A stretch of 64,000 nucleotides of DNA from Streptomyces massasporeus (GCF_014648995.1 NZ_BMSE01000017.1:147532-211531), one strand, 5' to 3'; shown: positions 34,389 to 43,560, numbered from the stretch's first letter. Translations and numbers: made by a program. The notes: generated from the sequence alone by a model not told the origin.

Positions 34389-34937
34389 CTAGCGGCCGAG
34401 GACCCCCGGCTCCAGCACATCGTCGTCATCGGCCGGCTCGTCCTGGGCGCGCAGGCCCGCCACCCACAGGGGCATCACCCAGTGGACGACGAGGACGGCG
34501 ATGAGCAGGGGTGCGGCGTAGGCCTTGGGGGCGTCGCCGGCGGTCCCGCCCGTGATCAGCAGGCTGACCGCCGCCGCGGCCAGGAGCAGGGTCGTCACGC
34601 GGTGGGACCGGGCCAGGACGCGGCTGCGTTCCGCCGACTGACGCTCGTCCAGTGCGCGCTCGCGCAGTTCCAGCAGGCCTCGGGTGGCACCGTTGATCAC
34701 GCCGGTGGCGACCATCCAGGGCAGTAGCAGCACCGCCGTCACGGCCATGCTCCACAGAGGCTCGCCCTCGGCGAGGAAGAAGTGGGTCATCAGACCGCCG
34801 ATGGCCACGGTGAGGGTGACGTGGGCGGCGACGGCCAGGCGGCGGCGTGCCGCCGTGGCGTACCAGGTCGCTGCGCGGCGGTCGTTCATCAGCCGCAGCA
34901 TGCTCCGGTCGTAGCGGGTCAGGCGTGTCGTCGTCAT
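34389..34937 (-). CDS. Integral membrane protein paired with an XRE regulator
   Basis: Product of 182 residues. Four membrane segments: LAVAAHVTLTVAIGGLMTHFF, MAVTAVLLLPWMVATGVING, VTTLLLAAAAVSLLITGG and AAPLLIAVLVVHWVMPLWVAGL, with a charged loop (LRERALDERQSAERSRVLARSH) between 2 and 3. It overlaps the XRE gene by 4 bp (ATGA). XRE plus small multi-pass membrane protein pairs are frequent in actinobacteria and Bacillus; the signal is unknown. Confidence 0.82.
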   Translation of the reverse strand: MTTTRLTRYDRSMLRLMNDRRAATWYATAARRRLAVAAHVTLTVAIGGLMTHFFLAEGEPLWSMAVTAVLLLPWMVATGVINGATRGLLELRERALDERQSAERSRVLARSHRVTTLLLAAAAVSLLITGGTAGDAPKAYAAPLLIAVLVVHWVMPLWVAGLRAQDEPADDDDVLEPGVLGR

Positions 34938-35182
34938 GGCTGGTTCCTCCCGTAGACCTCGTCCGTGAGCGGGCGGAACGGTTCGAGGGAGAACAGGGCC
35001 TCGACCGGCAGGCCGAAGAACTCGGAGATCTTCAGCGCCAGGTCGAGGCTCGGGTTGTACTGCCCCCGCTCGATGTAGCCGATGGTCTGGTAGTGGGCTC
35101 CCACTGCCTCGGCCAGGGCCTGGCGCGACACCTTGCGCTCGGCGCGCACCACGGCCAACCTGTTGTGCACCTGCTCACTCAT
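34934..35182 (-). CDS. Small XRE-family regulator
   Basis: Product of 82 residues (MSEQVHNRLAVVRAERKVSR). HTH_3: RLAVVRAERKVSRQALAEAVGAHYQTIGYIERGQYNPSLDLALKI, then a short C-terminus (SEFFGLPVEALFSLEPF) usual for the YozG/Cro-like group. It probably represses its own two-gene operon. An imperfect inverted repeat TGTA...TACA lies at the start codon region (35184-35201). Confidence 0.9.
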   Translation of the reverse strand: MSEQVHNRLAVVRAERKVSRQALAEAVGAHYQTIGYIERGQYNPSLDLALKISEFFGLPVEALFSLEPFRPLTDEVYGRNQP

Positions 35183-35449
35183 GTATAAGAAGTACTACAT
35201 TCGGGTGCAGGCTTACAACCAGGATGAGGGAGTTGCGGCCGCCGTCGGGGTCGGGTCAGCGGTGGTGGCCCTTCCGGCCGAGAGTCTCCACGAGGGTCGC
35301 GCCGGGGCGGGTCCACTGGGGTACGGGGCGGCTGGTCGGGCCCCCGGTTGCGTTCCCGGAGGGGTCCGAGCGCCGGGGCCGGCGCGCGTCGCGCCCGTCG
35401 GGACGGTCCGCGTGATCGCCCTCCCGGGCCTCGGTTCACCCCCCTGCTC

Positions 35450-36988
35450 TCACAGCCCCGGAACCCCGGTGACCACCTCGGCCGCGGCCCGGCCGCAGAC
35501 GCGGGCCGCGCCGTGGGTGGCGATGTGCAGGGCGCCGCGGGGGGCGGCCTGCGGGACGCCCATCTCGACAACGATCGTGTCGGGGCGGGCCGCCAGCAGG
35601 GCGTCGAGGGCCGCGGCCATCCAGGGGTGGCGGTGTTCGTCGCGGACGACGGCGACGATGCGGCGGGGGCCGGCCGCCTGGAGGGCGGCCCGGCCCGCGC
35701 TCTCCCCGGCCTCGCTCTCCGGGCCGTCCCCGGCGGAGAAGCTGCCCGTCACCGTGCCCGGCAGGAGGTGAATGAGCTCGGCGGCGACGCCCCACGGGGT
35801 CTCGTCACCCACGGCGATGTTGGCGACGGGGGTGAGGGCGGCGACGTACGGCGGTTCGGTGAGGGGCTCGAAGGTGTCGGGGCTGCCGAGGCCCGGCGCG
35901 GCGGTCACGGTGAGGGCGCGGCGAGCGGCGTGCAGGCCGATCTCGGTGCCGTGGGTGCTCTCGGCCGGGCGGCCCGCCGTGCCCGCCCAGCGGGCCAGTG
36001 CCCGGACCCGGTCGGCGGCCTCCGCGAGGCGTTCCTCGGGGAGTTCACCCGCCCGCACGGCTCCGACCAGGGCGTCCCGCAGGCGCAGGACGGTCGCGTC
36101 GTCGGCGAGGCCGCCGCCCACACAGATCGCGTCGGCGCCCGCGGCGATGGCGAGGACGCTGCCGCGTTCGATGCCGTAGGTGCCGGCGATGGCCCGCATC
36201 TCCATGCCGTCGGTGACGATGAGGCCGTCGTAGCCGAGCTCGTCGCGGAGCAGGCCGGTGAGGATGCGGCGGGAGAGGGTGGCGGGGCGGTCCGGGTCCA
36301 GGGCCGGGACCAGGATGTGGGCGCTCATGACGGCCCGGGTGCCGGCGGCGATGGCGGCGCGGAAGGGGGCGAGTTCGCGTTCGGCCAGCACGTCGGCGGA
36401 GACGTCGATGCGCGGCAGGGCGTGGTGGGAGTCGACGGCGGTGTCGCCGTGGCCCGGGAAGTGCTTGGTGCAGGCGGCGACCCCGGCGGACTGCAGGCCG
36501 GTCACATAGGCGGCGGTGTGCCGGGCGGCCAGTTCGGTGTCGGCGCCGAAGGAGCGGACGCCGATGACCGGGTTGCGCGGGTCGGAGTTCACGTCGGCGG
36601 ACGGGGCCCAGTTGAGGTTGACGCCGCAGGAGGCGAGGCGTCGGCCCAGTTCGTGGGCGACCTGGTGGGTGAGCTCCACGTCGTCGACCGCGCCGAGCGC
36701 GTGGTTGCCCGGGAAGGAGGAGCCGCTGCGCACCTCCAGGCGGGTCACGTCGCCGCCCTCCTCGTCGATCGCGACGAGGACGTCGTCGCGCTCGGCGCGC
36801 AGCTGGGCGGTCAGCGCGGCCAGTTGGCCGGGGGAGGCGATGTTGCGGCCGAACAGTCCGACGGAGGCGAGGCCCTCACCGAGCCTGCGCAGCAGCCAGT
36901 CGGGGGCGGTGGTGCCGGTGAAGCCGGGCTGGAGGACCGTCAGGGCGTCGCGGGTGAGCGTGTCGGTGCCGCTGGCGAGTGTCGTCAT
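35450..36988 (-). CDS. dasD: Beta-N-acetylglucosaminidase, GH3 (DasD)
   Basis: Product of 512 residues. The GH3 TIM-barrel domain bears the NagZ-type motif KHFPGHGDTAVDSHHALP, whose Asp-His dyad is the acid/base, and the nucleophile stretch LIVTDGMEMRAIAG. The N-terminus starts without a signal peptide, so it works in the cytoplasm, cleaving chitobiose brought in by DasABC to GlcNAc. It sits 9 bp after dasC as last gene of the das operon. A C-terminal ~150-residue accessory domain follows the barrel. Confidence 0.93.
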   Translation of the reverse strand: MTTLASGTDTLTRDALTVLQPGFTGTTAPDWLLRRLGEGLASVGLFGRNIASPGQLAALTAQLRAERDDVLVAIDEEGGDVTRLEVRSGSSFPGNHALGAVDDVELTHQVAHELGRRLASCGVNLNWAPSADVNSDPRNPVIGVRSFGADTELAARHTAAYVTGLQSAGVAACTKHFPGHGDTAVDSHHALPRIDVSADVLAERELAPFRAAIAAGTRAVMSAHILVPALDPDRPATLSRRILTGLLRDELGYDGLIVTDGMEMRAIAGTYGIERGSVLAIAAGADAICVGGGLADDATVLRLRDALVGAVRAGELPEERLAEAADRVRALARWAGTAGRPAESTHGTEIGLHAARRALTVTAAPGLGSPDTFEPLTEPPYVAALTPVANIAVGDETPWGVAAELIHLLPGTVTGSFSAGDGPESEAGESAGRAALQAAGPRRIVAVVRDEHRHPWMAAALDALLAARPDTIVVEMGVPQAAPRGALHIATHGAARVCGRAAAEVVTGVPGL

Positions 36989-36997
36989 CGGGTGAGG

Positions 36998-37840
36998 TCA
37001 TCCCTTCACTGCGCCCGCGGTCAGGCCCGCGGCCATCTTGCGCTGGACGAGGAGGAAGAGGGCGACGATCGGCACGGCCATCATCGTGGCGCCGGCCATC
37101 ATCGGGGCGTATTCGGTGCCGTGTTTGGTGGTGAAGTTGCCGAGCCAGACGGTCGCGGTCTGGTTCTTCTGGCTGAGCAGCATCAGGGCGTAGAGGTACT
37201 CGTTCCAGGCCTGGATGAAGCCGTAGACCGAGGTGGCGACCATGCCGGGTGCCAGGAGGGGGAAGACGACCCGGAGGAAGGCGCCCGTGCGGGAGCAGCC
37301 GTCGACCATGGCCGCCTCCTCCAGCTCCTTCGGGATGTTGACGATGAAGCCCCTCAGCGTCCACACGGTGAACGGGAGGATGAACGTCAGGTACGTGATG
37401 ATGAGGCCGGTCAGCCGGTCGTACTGGCCCAGGTCGTTGAGCAGCAGGAACACCGGGATGATCATGGCGACCAGCGGGACCATCTGGACCGCGAGGATGC
37501 CCACGATCACGATTTTGCGGCCGCGGAAGGCGAACCGGGAGATGGCGAGCGCGGCCAGCAGCCCGACGACCATGCCGATGACGACCACGGCCAGCGACAC
37601 CACCAGGCTGCGGCCCACCGGGCCCCAGAAGTCGGCGATGTCCAGCGCCCGGCCGAAGTTGTCGAAGGTGATGCCGGTCGGCAGCAGGCTCGGATCCGAG
37701 TCGATCGCGTCCTTGGCGGGCTTGAACGCCGTGTTGAGCATCCAGTAGAGCGGGAAGCCGGCGACGACGAAGACGAGGAGGCCGAGGAGGTTCCAGCCGA
37801 GCCGCGACTTACGGCGGCCGGCTCCGGCGAGCGTGCTCAT
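36998..37840 (-). CDS. dasC: Chitobiose ABC importer permease DasC
   Basis: Product of 280 residues from ATG 37840, overlapping the dasB stop by ATGA. MalG-type permease with six membrane helices (LLGLLVFVVAGFPLYWMLNTAF, SLVVSLAVVVIGMVVGLLAALAI, and others). The EAA loop is EEAAMVDGCSRTGAFLRVVFPLLAPG. It forms the channel with DasB. The energising ATPase is not in this cluster; in Streptomyces it is the shared MsiK. Confidence 0.95.
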   Translation of the reverse strand: MSTLAGAGRRKSRLGWNLLGLLVFVVAGFPLYWMLNTAFKPAKDAIDSDPSLLPTGITFDNFGRALDIADFWGPVGRSLVVSLAVVVIGMVVGLLAALAISRFAFRGRKIVIVGILAVQMVPLVAMIIPVFLLLNDLGQYDRLTGLIITYLTFILPFTVWTLRGFIVNIPKELEEAAMVDGCSRTGAFLRVVFPLLAPGMVATSVYGFIQAWNEYLYALMLLSQKNQTATVWLGNFTTKHGTEYAPMMAGATMMAVPIVALFLLVQRKMAAGLTAGAVKG

Positions 37841-38826
37841 TCGACCTCTCCGATCTTCAGCATCTGCCGCATGTAGACGGCGACCACGCCGAGCAGCAGC
37901 AGGACGGTGATCAGCGCGATGGCCGAGCCCTGGGCGTAGTCGTTGACCACGAACGCCCGGTCGTAGGAGTAGGTGTTGAGGACCTGGAACTCCGGCTCGG
38001 GGTGACCGTTGCGCATGACGAACACCTGGGGGAAGACGCCCATGTCCCAGATGACCGACAGGGTCGTGAGCATCACGATGATCGGCTTGAGGACGGGCAG
38101 GGTGACATAGCGGAAGACGCCCCAGGAGCCGGCGCCGTCCAGGCGGGCGGCCTCCTCCAGCTCCTTGGGGACCTGGGTGAGACCGGCGCTGAGGGTGATC
38201 ACCACGAACGGCACGGCTCCCCAGATCACCAGCAGCATGATCACGGCCAGCCCCTCGGGGCCGCTCGCGAACCAGTTGTGGCCGATCATCTCGACGCCGG
38301 GCAGCTTGCTGAGCAGCGCGTTGAAGACGCCGTAGTCGGAGTCGAAGAGCCACTTGAAGACCGTGGTGGCGACGATCACCGGCATGCCCCAGCTGGCCAC
38401 CAGCACGATGTTGATGAGCATCTTCAGCCAGCCGGAGACCCGCTGGAGCAGCAGGGCGAGGGCCATGCCGATCACCATCGTGAAGACGACGGCGCCGGCG
38501 GCGAAGACGACCGTGCGCAGGACGACGGCCCAGAACTCGCCGTCGCCCAGCACCTTGGCGAAGTTGTCGAACCCGACCGTCTCGGCCGGCTGGAAGCCCC
38601 AGAGCTGGGACTGGCCGAACTTCTGGAAGGACAGGGTGACCAGGCGGGCCAGCGGATAGCCCATGACCAGGGCGAGGATCAGCAGGCAGGGCGCGAGCAG
38701 CAGCCAGGGCGCGGAGGCCCCGCCCGACGTGCGCTGCCCGCGGGGCCGCCGGTCCTTCGGGGGCGGCGGTGGTGCCTGCCGCGGTGGCGGCACCTTGGCG
38801 GGGGTGGTGGTGTCTGCGGCACTCAT
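37837..38826 (-). CDS. dasB: Chitobiose ABC importer permease DasB
   Basis: Product of 329 residues. A long Pro/Lys-rich cytoplasmic N-terminus (AKVPPPRQAPPPPPKDRRPR) precedes a MalF-type permease (APWLLLAPCLLILALVMGYPLA; VVLRTVVFAAGAVVFTMVIGMALAL). The EAA loop is EEAARLDGAGSWGVFRYVTLPVLKP. It lies 73 bp after dasA, across a stable hairpin. Confidence 0.95.
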   Translation of the reverse strand: MSAADTTTPAKVPPPRQAPPPPPKDRRPRGQRTSGGASAPWLLLAPCLLILALVMGYPLARLVTLSFQKFGQSQLWGFQPAETVGFDNFAKVLGDGEFWAVVLRTVVFAAGAVVFTMVIGMALALLLQRVSGWLKMLINIVLVASWGMPVIVATTVFKWLFDSDYGVFNALLSKLPGVEMIGHNWFASGPEGLAVIMLLVIWGAVPFVVITLSAGLTQVPKELEEAARLDGAGSWGVFRYVTLPVLKPIIVMLTTLSVIWDMGVFPQVFVMRNGHPEPEFQVLNTYSYDRAFVVNDYAQGSAIALITVLLLLGVVAVYMRQMLKIGEVE

Positions 38827-38863
38827 CGCGCGCTCCTCGGCGGTCCCTCAGGTCTTGACGGCG

Positions 38864-38892
38864 GCGGGGCTCCGCAGGCCAGGGAGCCCCGC
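38864..38892 (-). terminator. Hairpin between dasA and dasB (partial terminator or mRNA stabiliser)
   Basis: GCGGGGCTCC (38864-38873) pairs with GGAGCCCCGC (38883-38892), 10 bp with a 9-nt loop, starting 8 bp after the dasA stop. Such hairpins behind binding-protein genes let the binding protein be made in excess of the permeases. Confidence 0.7.
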
Positions 38893-38899
38893 GCGCAGG

Positions 38900-40180
38900 T
38901 CACTTGGTGTTGATGACCTTGTCGATCGCGGCGTCCGCGTCCTTGGCGGCGGCCTCGACGGACTTCTTGCCGGTGCCGATGCTCTGCAGCATGGTCTGCA
39001 GGATCTGCGCCTTTTCGACCTGGCCCCAGCCGGGGGCCATCGGGACGAACCAGTTGGACTCGGCCGCGGTGGCGGGGACCGCCGTCTTCGGGTCGTTCTT
39101 GAGCGTCGCGAGGTCGGTCTTGTTGTTGGGCAGGTTGCCCTTGGCCATCAGGCCCTTCTGCCCGGAGGAGCCGGTGAGCGCGTTGATCCACTCGGCGGCC
39201 AGGGCCTGCGCGTCGGACTTCACCGGCACGGCGAGGTCGGAGCCGCCCAGGAAGACGGGCATGTTCTTGCCGGAGGGGCCGGGCATCACGAAGTTCTCGA
39301 GGTTGCCCTTGAGCTTGCCGGTCTTGTCGTTCTTCGGGTCCTCGGCGGTCGCGCCCTCCCAGGCCGCCGCGAAGATCATGGCGGACTTGCCCTGGCCGTA
39401 GACGATGTAACGGTCGGACTCGTCCTTGGTCTTGTCGCCGTGCATGTACGAGTCGACGACGTTCTTGAACTCGGTGAGGCCCTTGAGGGACTCGGGCGAG
39501 GAGAGGGAGGCCTTCCACTGGCCGCCGGACTCGGTGGCGATGGCGCCGCCGGCGTCGTAGACGAAGGACATGGCCGCGTACCAGTCGCGGGTGGGCTGGT
39601 ACCAGGCGTTGTACTTGTCGCCCTGCTTCTTCTGGATCTTGTCCAGGGCGGCGGTGAGCTCCTTGTACGTCTTGGGCGCCGACTTCACCCCGACGGAAGC
39701 CGCCACGTCTTTGCGCCAGTTGGCGACGCGGCCGCCGGCGTAGTACGGGACGCCGTAGGTCTTGCCCTCGTAGGTGACGGAGGCCTTGAGGCCGTCCAGC
39801 CAGGCGTCGGAGTTGTCGAACTTGGCCTGGTCGAGGGGGGCGAAGGCGCCCTTGACCATGTAGCCGAGCATCTCGGTGTTGCCCATCTCGACCACGTCGG
39901 GGGCCTTGTCCGTGGCGAGGACGGCGTCGAGCTTGGCGTTCTTGTCGGGCCAGCCGTAGTACTCGTGGTTGATCTTGACGCCGGGGTGCTTCTTCTTCAC
40001 TGCGGCGTCGGCGGCCTTCACCAGCTCCGGCCAGTTGTTCTGCGCGTCGACGGTGAGCCAGACGGTCAGCTCCTTGGCGTCCGCGCCCTTGTCGGAACCC
40101 CCGCCGCCCTCGCCGCCGCACGCCGCGATGGAGACCATCATGCCCGCGATACCGATCGCGGCTGTCAGCTTGCGCTTCAC
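38900..40180 (-). CDS. dasA: Chitobiose-binding lipoprotein DasA
   Basis: Product of 426 residues from GTG 40180, with GGAGGGTGGC upstream. Signal: VKRKLTAAIGIAGMMVSIAAC with lipobox SIAAC (Cys21). The mature protein is a family 1 binding protein (ELTVWLTVDAQNNWPELVKA, DVVEMGNTEMLGYMVKGAFAP, GVPYYAGGRVANWRKDV, VFLGGSDLAVPVKS). It captures chitobiose, the main chitin breakdown product. Mutants in dasA affect development in Streptomyces. Two dre-like boxes lie upstream. A longer frame reaching to 40774 is only a shadow of dasR. Confidence 0.97.
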   Translation of the reverse strand: MKRKLTAAIGIAGMMVSIAACGGEGGGGSDKGADAKELTVWLTVDAQNNWPELVKAADAAVKKKHPGVKINHEYYGWPDKNAKLDAVLATDKAPDVVEMGNTEMLGYMVKGAFAPLDQAKFDNSDAWLDGLKASVTYEGKTYGVPYYAGGRVANWRKDVAASVGVKSAPKTYKELTAALDKIQKKQGDKYNAWYQPTRDWYAAMSFVYDAGGAIATESGGQWKASLSSPESLKGLTEFKNVVDSYMHGDKTKDESDRYIVYGQGKSAMIFAAAWEGATAEDPKNDKTGKLKGNLENFVMPGPSGKNMPVFLGGSDLAVPVKSDAQALAAEWINALTGSSGQKGLMAKGNLPNNKTDLATLKNDPKTAVPATAAESNWFVPMAPGWGQVEKAQILQTMLQSIGTGKKSVEAAAKDADAAIDKVINTK

Positions 40181-40250
40181 GCCACCCTCCTCAGGGATCC
40201 CACAACCCCCCTGGCTCCCCGCAGTGAACGTGGGGCCGGGCCTGGACCAA

Positions 40251-40286
40251 TGGTGTAGACCAGTACGGGGAGCTTGGACCAGACCA
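40251..40286 (-). promoter_or_regulatory. Two DasR-responsive elements ahead of dasA
   Basis: TGGTGTAGACCA (40251-40262) matches the dre core with one change. TGGACCAGACCA (40275-40286) matches with two. They lie 70-105 bp upstream of the dasA start, consistent with known repression or control of dasA by DasR. Confidence 0.85.
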
Positions 40287-40400
40287 GAAAGCCTGTCAAG
40301 GGTCGCGTTACAGCCCTGACCAGCCGTTATGCGACCTACATATGCAGGAACCTTTAAGTAAGAAGCCAGCGAAAACCCGGGTGGGCACGGCATACTGCGG

Positions 40401-40430
40401 GTAGACCACAGTGATTGGTGGACTAGACCA
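40401..40430 (+). promoter_or_regulatory. DasR autoregulatory element
   Basis: TGGACTAGACCA (40419-40430) is a one-change dre, preceded by half-site GTAGACCAC (40401-40409). It lies 63 bp upstream of dasR. DasR controls its own gene in S. coelicolor. Confidence 0.85.
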
Positions 40431-40492
40431 AAAGAGGCGCCGACGGTATACAAGTGGGATCGTGTCGGCAGACCCAGCCGGGAAGGCGGAGC

Positions 40493-41257
40493 ATGAGCAC
40501 CGACGTCAGCAGTGCGGAGAACGAGAACGGGGTGCCCGTCCGTACCGCGCGCGTGCCCAAGTACTACCGCCTGAAGAAGCACCTGCTCGACATGACGGAG
40601 ACCCAGGCACCCGGCACGCCGGTCCCGCCCGAGCGCACCCTGGCGGCGGAGTTCGACACCTCGCGCACCACCGTGCGCCAGGCGCTGCAGGAACTGGTCG
40701 TCGAGGGCCGGCTGGAGCGCATCCAGGGCAAGGGCACGTTCGTCGCCAAGCCCAAGGTCTCGCAGGCGCTGCAACTGACCTCGTACACCGAGGACATGCG
40801 CGCCCAGGGCCTCGAACCCACCTCACAGCTGCTGGACATCGGCTACATCACCGCCGACGACCGCCTGGCCGGGCTGCTCGACATCACGCCCGGCGGACGC
40901 GTGCTGCGCATCGAGCGGCTGCGCATGGCCAACGGCGAGCCGATGGCCATCGAGACCACGCACCTCAGCGCGAAGCGCTTCCCGGCGCTGCGGCGCTCGC
41001 TGGTGAAGTACACGTCCCTCTACACGGCGCTGGCCGAGGTCTACGACGTCCATCTCGCGGAGGCCGAGGAGACCATCGAGACGTCCCTGGCCACGCCGCG
41101 CGAGGCCGGTCTGCTCGGCACGGACGTGGGGCTGCCGATGCTGATGCTCTCCCGGCACTCGCTGGACCGGGGCGGCCAGCCGGTGGAGTGGGTGCGGTCG
41201 GTCTACCGGGGCGACCGGTACAAGTTCGTGGCGCGACTGAAGCGGCCCGCCGACTAA
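40493..41257 (+). CDS. dasR: GntR/HutC-family global regulator DasR
   Basis: Product of 254 residues from ATG 40493, with GGAAGGCGGAG upstream; the length equals that of known DasR. N-terminal winged helix (YYRLKKHLLDMTETQ, PPERTLAAEFDTSRTTVRQALQELVVEGRLERIQGKGTFV) and UTRA effector domain (LLDITPGGRVLRIERLRMANGEP, SLYTALAEVYDVHLAEAEETIET). It binds dre sites and is released by GlcN-6-P or GlcNAc-6-P, linking chitin use, development and antibiotics. Confidence 0.98.
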   Translation: MSTDVSSAENENGVPVRTARVPKYYRLKKHLLDMTETQAPGTPVPPERTLAAEFDTSRTTVRQALQELVVEGRLERIQGKGTFVAKPKVSQALQLTSYTEDMRAQGLEPTSQLLDIGYITADDRLAGLLDITPGGRVLRIERLRMANGEPMAIETTHLSAKRFPALRRSLVKYTSLYTALAEVYDVHLAEAEETIETSLATPREAGLLGTDVGLPMLMLSRHSLDRGGQPVEWVRSVYRGDRYKFVARLKRPAD

Positions 41258-41402
41258 CGGCACCCCGCGGCCCCTGCGTCACTGCTGAGGCCTGGTTTCG
41301 GTTGGGTACCGCATTGCGGACGAGGGGTTCCGCTATGGGCGCGCCCTGACCTAGATTGCCTGCGCATTACACAGGTGATCACCAAGGGGACGGAGCCGCC
41401 TG

Positions 41403-41669
41403 ATGTCGCAAGCCCCAGAAGCCAGTGGAGGGCCGGTGGTGACGCCCATGCGCGTCGTCATCGCCGTCTGCCTCATAGCGCCGTTCGTGGCCATGCTGTG
41501 GGTCGGCTCGTACGCCAAGACCGACCCGGCCTTCATCGGGATCCCGTTCTTCTACTGGTACCAGATGGCGTGGGTGCTCATCTCCACCGTCCTGACGATG
41601 ATCGCCTACAAGCTGTGGCAGCGTGACCAGCGCGCCCGCTCGGCCGCGAAGGGCGGTGCGTCGCAGTGA
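41403..41669 (+). CDS. DUF3311 small membrane subunit of symporter
   Basis: Product of 88 residues. Two membrane helices: VVIAVCLIAPFVAMLWVGSY and WYQMAWVLISTVLTMIAYKLW, with conserved GIPFFYWYQMAW between, the DUF3311 mark. It overlaps the following SSS symporter gene by GTGA, as is usual for this family, and is probably needed for that carrier's assembly. Confidence 0.92.
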   Translation: MSQAPEASGGPVVTPMRVVIAVCLIAPFVAMLWVGSYAKTDPAFIGIPFFYWYQMAWVLISTVLTMIAYKLWQRDQRARSAAKGGASQ

Positions 41670-43294
41670 AGGACGGCGTGAACGGAGTCGCGCTCGGCGT
41701 CTTCATCTTCTTCTTCCTGGCCGTGACGGTCATGGGCTTCCTGGCCGCGCGCTGGCGCAAGGCCGAGAACGAGCAGAGCCTGGACGAATGGGGCCTGGGC
41801 GGCCGCTCGTTCGGTACCTGGATCACCTGGTTCCTGCTCGGCGGCGACCTGTACACGGCGTACACCTTCGTCGCCGTCCCGGCGGCGATCTACGCGGCGG
41901 GCGCGGCCGGCTTCTTCGCCGTGCCGTACACGATCCTGGTCTACCCGCTGATCTTCACCTTCCTGCCCCGCCTGTGGTCGGTGTCCCACAAGCACGGCTA
42001 CGTCACGACGTCCGACTTCGTCCGCGGCCGCTTCGGCTCGAAGGGCCTGTCGCTGGCGGTGGCCGTGACGGGCATCCTGGCGACGATGCCGTACATCGCG
42101 CTCCAGCTGGTCGGCATCCAGGCCGTGCTGGACGTGATGGGCGTCGGCGGCGGTGAGAACACCAACTGGTTCATCAAGGACCTGCCGCTGCTGATCGCTT
42201 TCGGCGTGCTGGCGGCGTACACGTACTCGTCGGGTCTGCGGGCCCCCGCGCTCATCGCGTTCGTGAAGGACACGCTGATCTACATCGTCATCGCGGTGGC
42301 GATCATCTACATCCCGATCAAGCTGGGCGGCTTCGACGAGATCTTCGCCAAGGCCGGTGAGGCGTACAGCCAGACCAACCCGGCGACCGGCGCGCCGCGC
42401 GGTGCCCTGACACCGGCCGAGCCGGGCCAGTGGACCTACGCCACGCTGGCGTTGGGCTCCGCCCTGGCGCTGTTCATGTACCCGCACTCGATCACGGCGA
42501 CGCTGTCCTCGAAGAGCCGTGAGGTGATCCGCCGCAACACCACGATCCTGCCGCTGTACTCGCTGATGCTGGGTCTGCTGGCGCTGCTCGGGTTCATGGC
42601 GATCGCGGCCGGCATCAAGGTGCAGAACGGGCAGCTGGCGATCCCGCAGCTGTTCGAGACGATGTTCCCGGACTGGTTCGCGGGCGTGGCGTTCGCGGCG
42701 ATCGGCATCGGCGCGCTGGTGCCCGCGGCCATCATGTCCATCGCGGCCGCGAATCTCTTCACCCGCAACATCTACAAGGACTTCATCAAGCCGGACGCCA
42801 CTCCGGCGCAGGAGACCAAGGTCTCCAAGCTGGTCTCCCTGCTGGTGAAGGTCGGCGCGCTGGCCTTCGTCCTCACCATGGACAAGACGGTCGCCATCAA
42901 CTTCCAGCTGCTGGGCGGCATCTGGATCCTGCAGACCTTCCCGGCCCTGGTCGGCGGCCTGTTCACCCGCTGGTTCCACCGCTGGGCGCTGCTCGCGGGC
43001 TGGGCGGTCGGCATGATCTACGGCACGGTCGCCGCGTATGGCGTCGCCTCCCCGACCCAGAAGCACTTCGGCGGCTCCGCGAAGGAGATCCCGGGCATCG
43101 GCGAGATCGGCTACATCGGCCTCACGGCGTTCGTCCTGAACGTGGTGGTGACGGTGATCCTGACCTTCGTCCTGAAGGCCCTGAAGGCCCCCGACGGCGT
43201 CGACGAGACCAAGCCGGAGGACTACACGGCGGACGCGGGCGACCCGGGGGTCCAGGTGGAGCTTCCGCCTGCGACCGCGGGATCCGCGCACTGA
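41666..43294 (+). CDS. Sodium:solute symporter (monocarboxylate MctP-like)
   Basis: Product of 542 residues from GTG 41666. It belongs to the SSS family: first helix VALGVFIFFFLAVTVMGFLA, then the characteristic WGLGGRSFGTWITWFLLGGDLYTAYTFVAVP, and later AIGIGALVPAAIMSIAAANLFTRNIYKDFI. MctP-type members with a DUF3311 partner carry short monocarboxylates such as lactate, pyruvate or alanine. The exact substrate here is inferred. Confidence 0.9.
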   Translation: MKDGVNGVALGVFIFFFLAVTVMGFLAARWRKAENEQSLDEWGLGGRSFGTWITWFLLGGDLYTAYTFVAVPAAIYAAGAAGFFAVPYTILVYPLIFTFLPRLWSVSHKHGYVTTSDFVRGRFGSKGLSLAVAVTGILATMPYIALQLVGIQAVLDVMGVGGGENTNWFIKDLPLLIAFGVLAAYTYSSGLRAPALIAFVKDTLIYIVIAVAIIYIPIKLGGFDEIFAKAGEAYSQTNPATGAPRGALTPAEPGQWTYATLALGSALALFMYPHSITATLSSKSREVIRRNTTILPLYSLMLGLLALLGFMAIAAGIKVQNGQLAIPQLFETMFPDWFAGVAFAAIGIGALVPAAIMSIAAANLFTRNIYKDFIKPDATPAQETKVSKLVSLLVKVGALAFVLTMDKTVAINFQLLGGIWILQTFPALVGGLFTRWFHRWALLAGWAVGMIYGTVAAYGVASPTQKHFGGSAKEIPGIGEIGYIGLTAFVLNVVVTVILTFVLKALKAPDGVDETKPEDYTADAGDPGVQVELPPATAGSAH

Positions 43295-43327
43295 TTCCAG
43301 GGTTTCGACCCACAAACGAACACCCCG

Positions 43328-43366
43328 CAGCGGGCCGTCGTGACCAAGTGTCACGACGGCCCGCTG
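43328..43366 (+). terminator. Symporter operon terminator
   Basis: CAGCGGGCCGTCGTGA (43328-43343) pairs perfectly with TCACGACGGCCCGCTG (43351-43366), a 16-bp stem with a 7-nt loop, 34 bp after the symporter stop. It separates the symporter from the nrd riboswitch. Confidence 0.93.
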
Positions 43367-43439
43367 TCACGTAAAGCTGACGCTCCGACACCACCCCGAC
43401 ACAACATCTGGGGGTGCCAACCGAGCCCGGCACAAGATG

Positions 43440-43560
43440 TATGCTCATGCTCGCTGTCGCCGCAGGGGAATCCGGTGGGAATCCGGAACTGTCCCGCAAC
43501 GGTGTACCCATGCCCACATAGGCGCATGGGAGTCAGTCCGAGGACCTGCCGACAGCGCAC
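43440..43560 (+). ncRNA. Adenosylcobalamin (B12) riboswitch of nrdA
   Basis: Conserved core pieces occur in order: GGGGAATCCGGTGGGAATCC (43465-43484), GGAACTGTCCCGCAACGGT, and the B12-box-like GAGTCAGTCCGAGGACCTGCC region (43530-43550). The closing helix P1 is CGCTGTCG (43452-43459) with CGACAGCG (43550-43557). It lies 135 bp before the nrdA start. In Streptomyces the class Ia nrdABS operon is known to be shut off by B12 through such a leader. Confidence 0.95.

Noticed and set aside
38900..40774. Very long minus-strand frame making DasA appear 624 residues long
   Set aside because: The part beyond 40180 is antisense to dasR and its promoter and has no protein resemblance. The lipoprotein signal and ribosome site fix the start at 40180.
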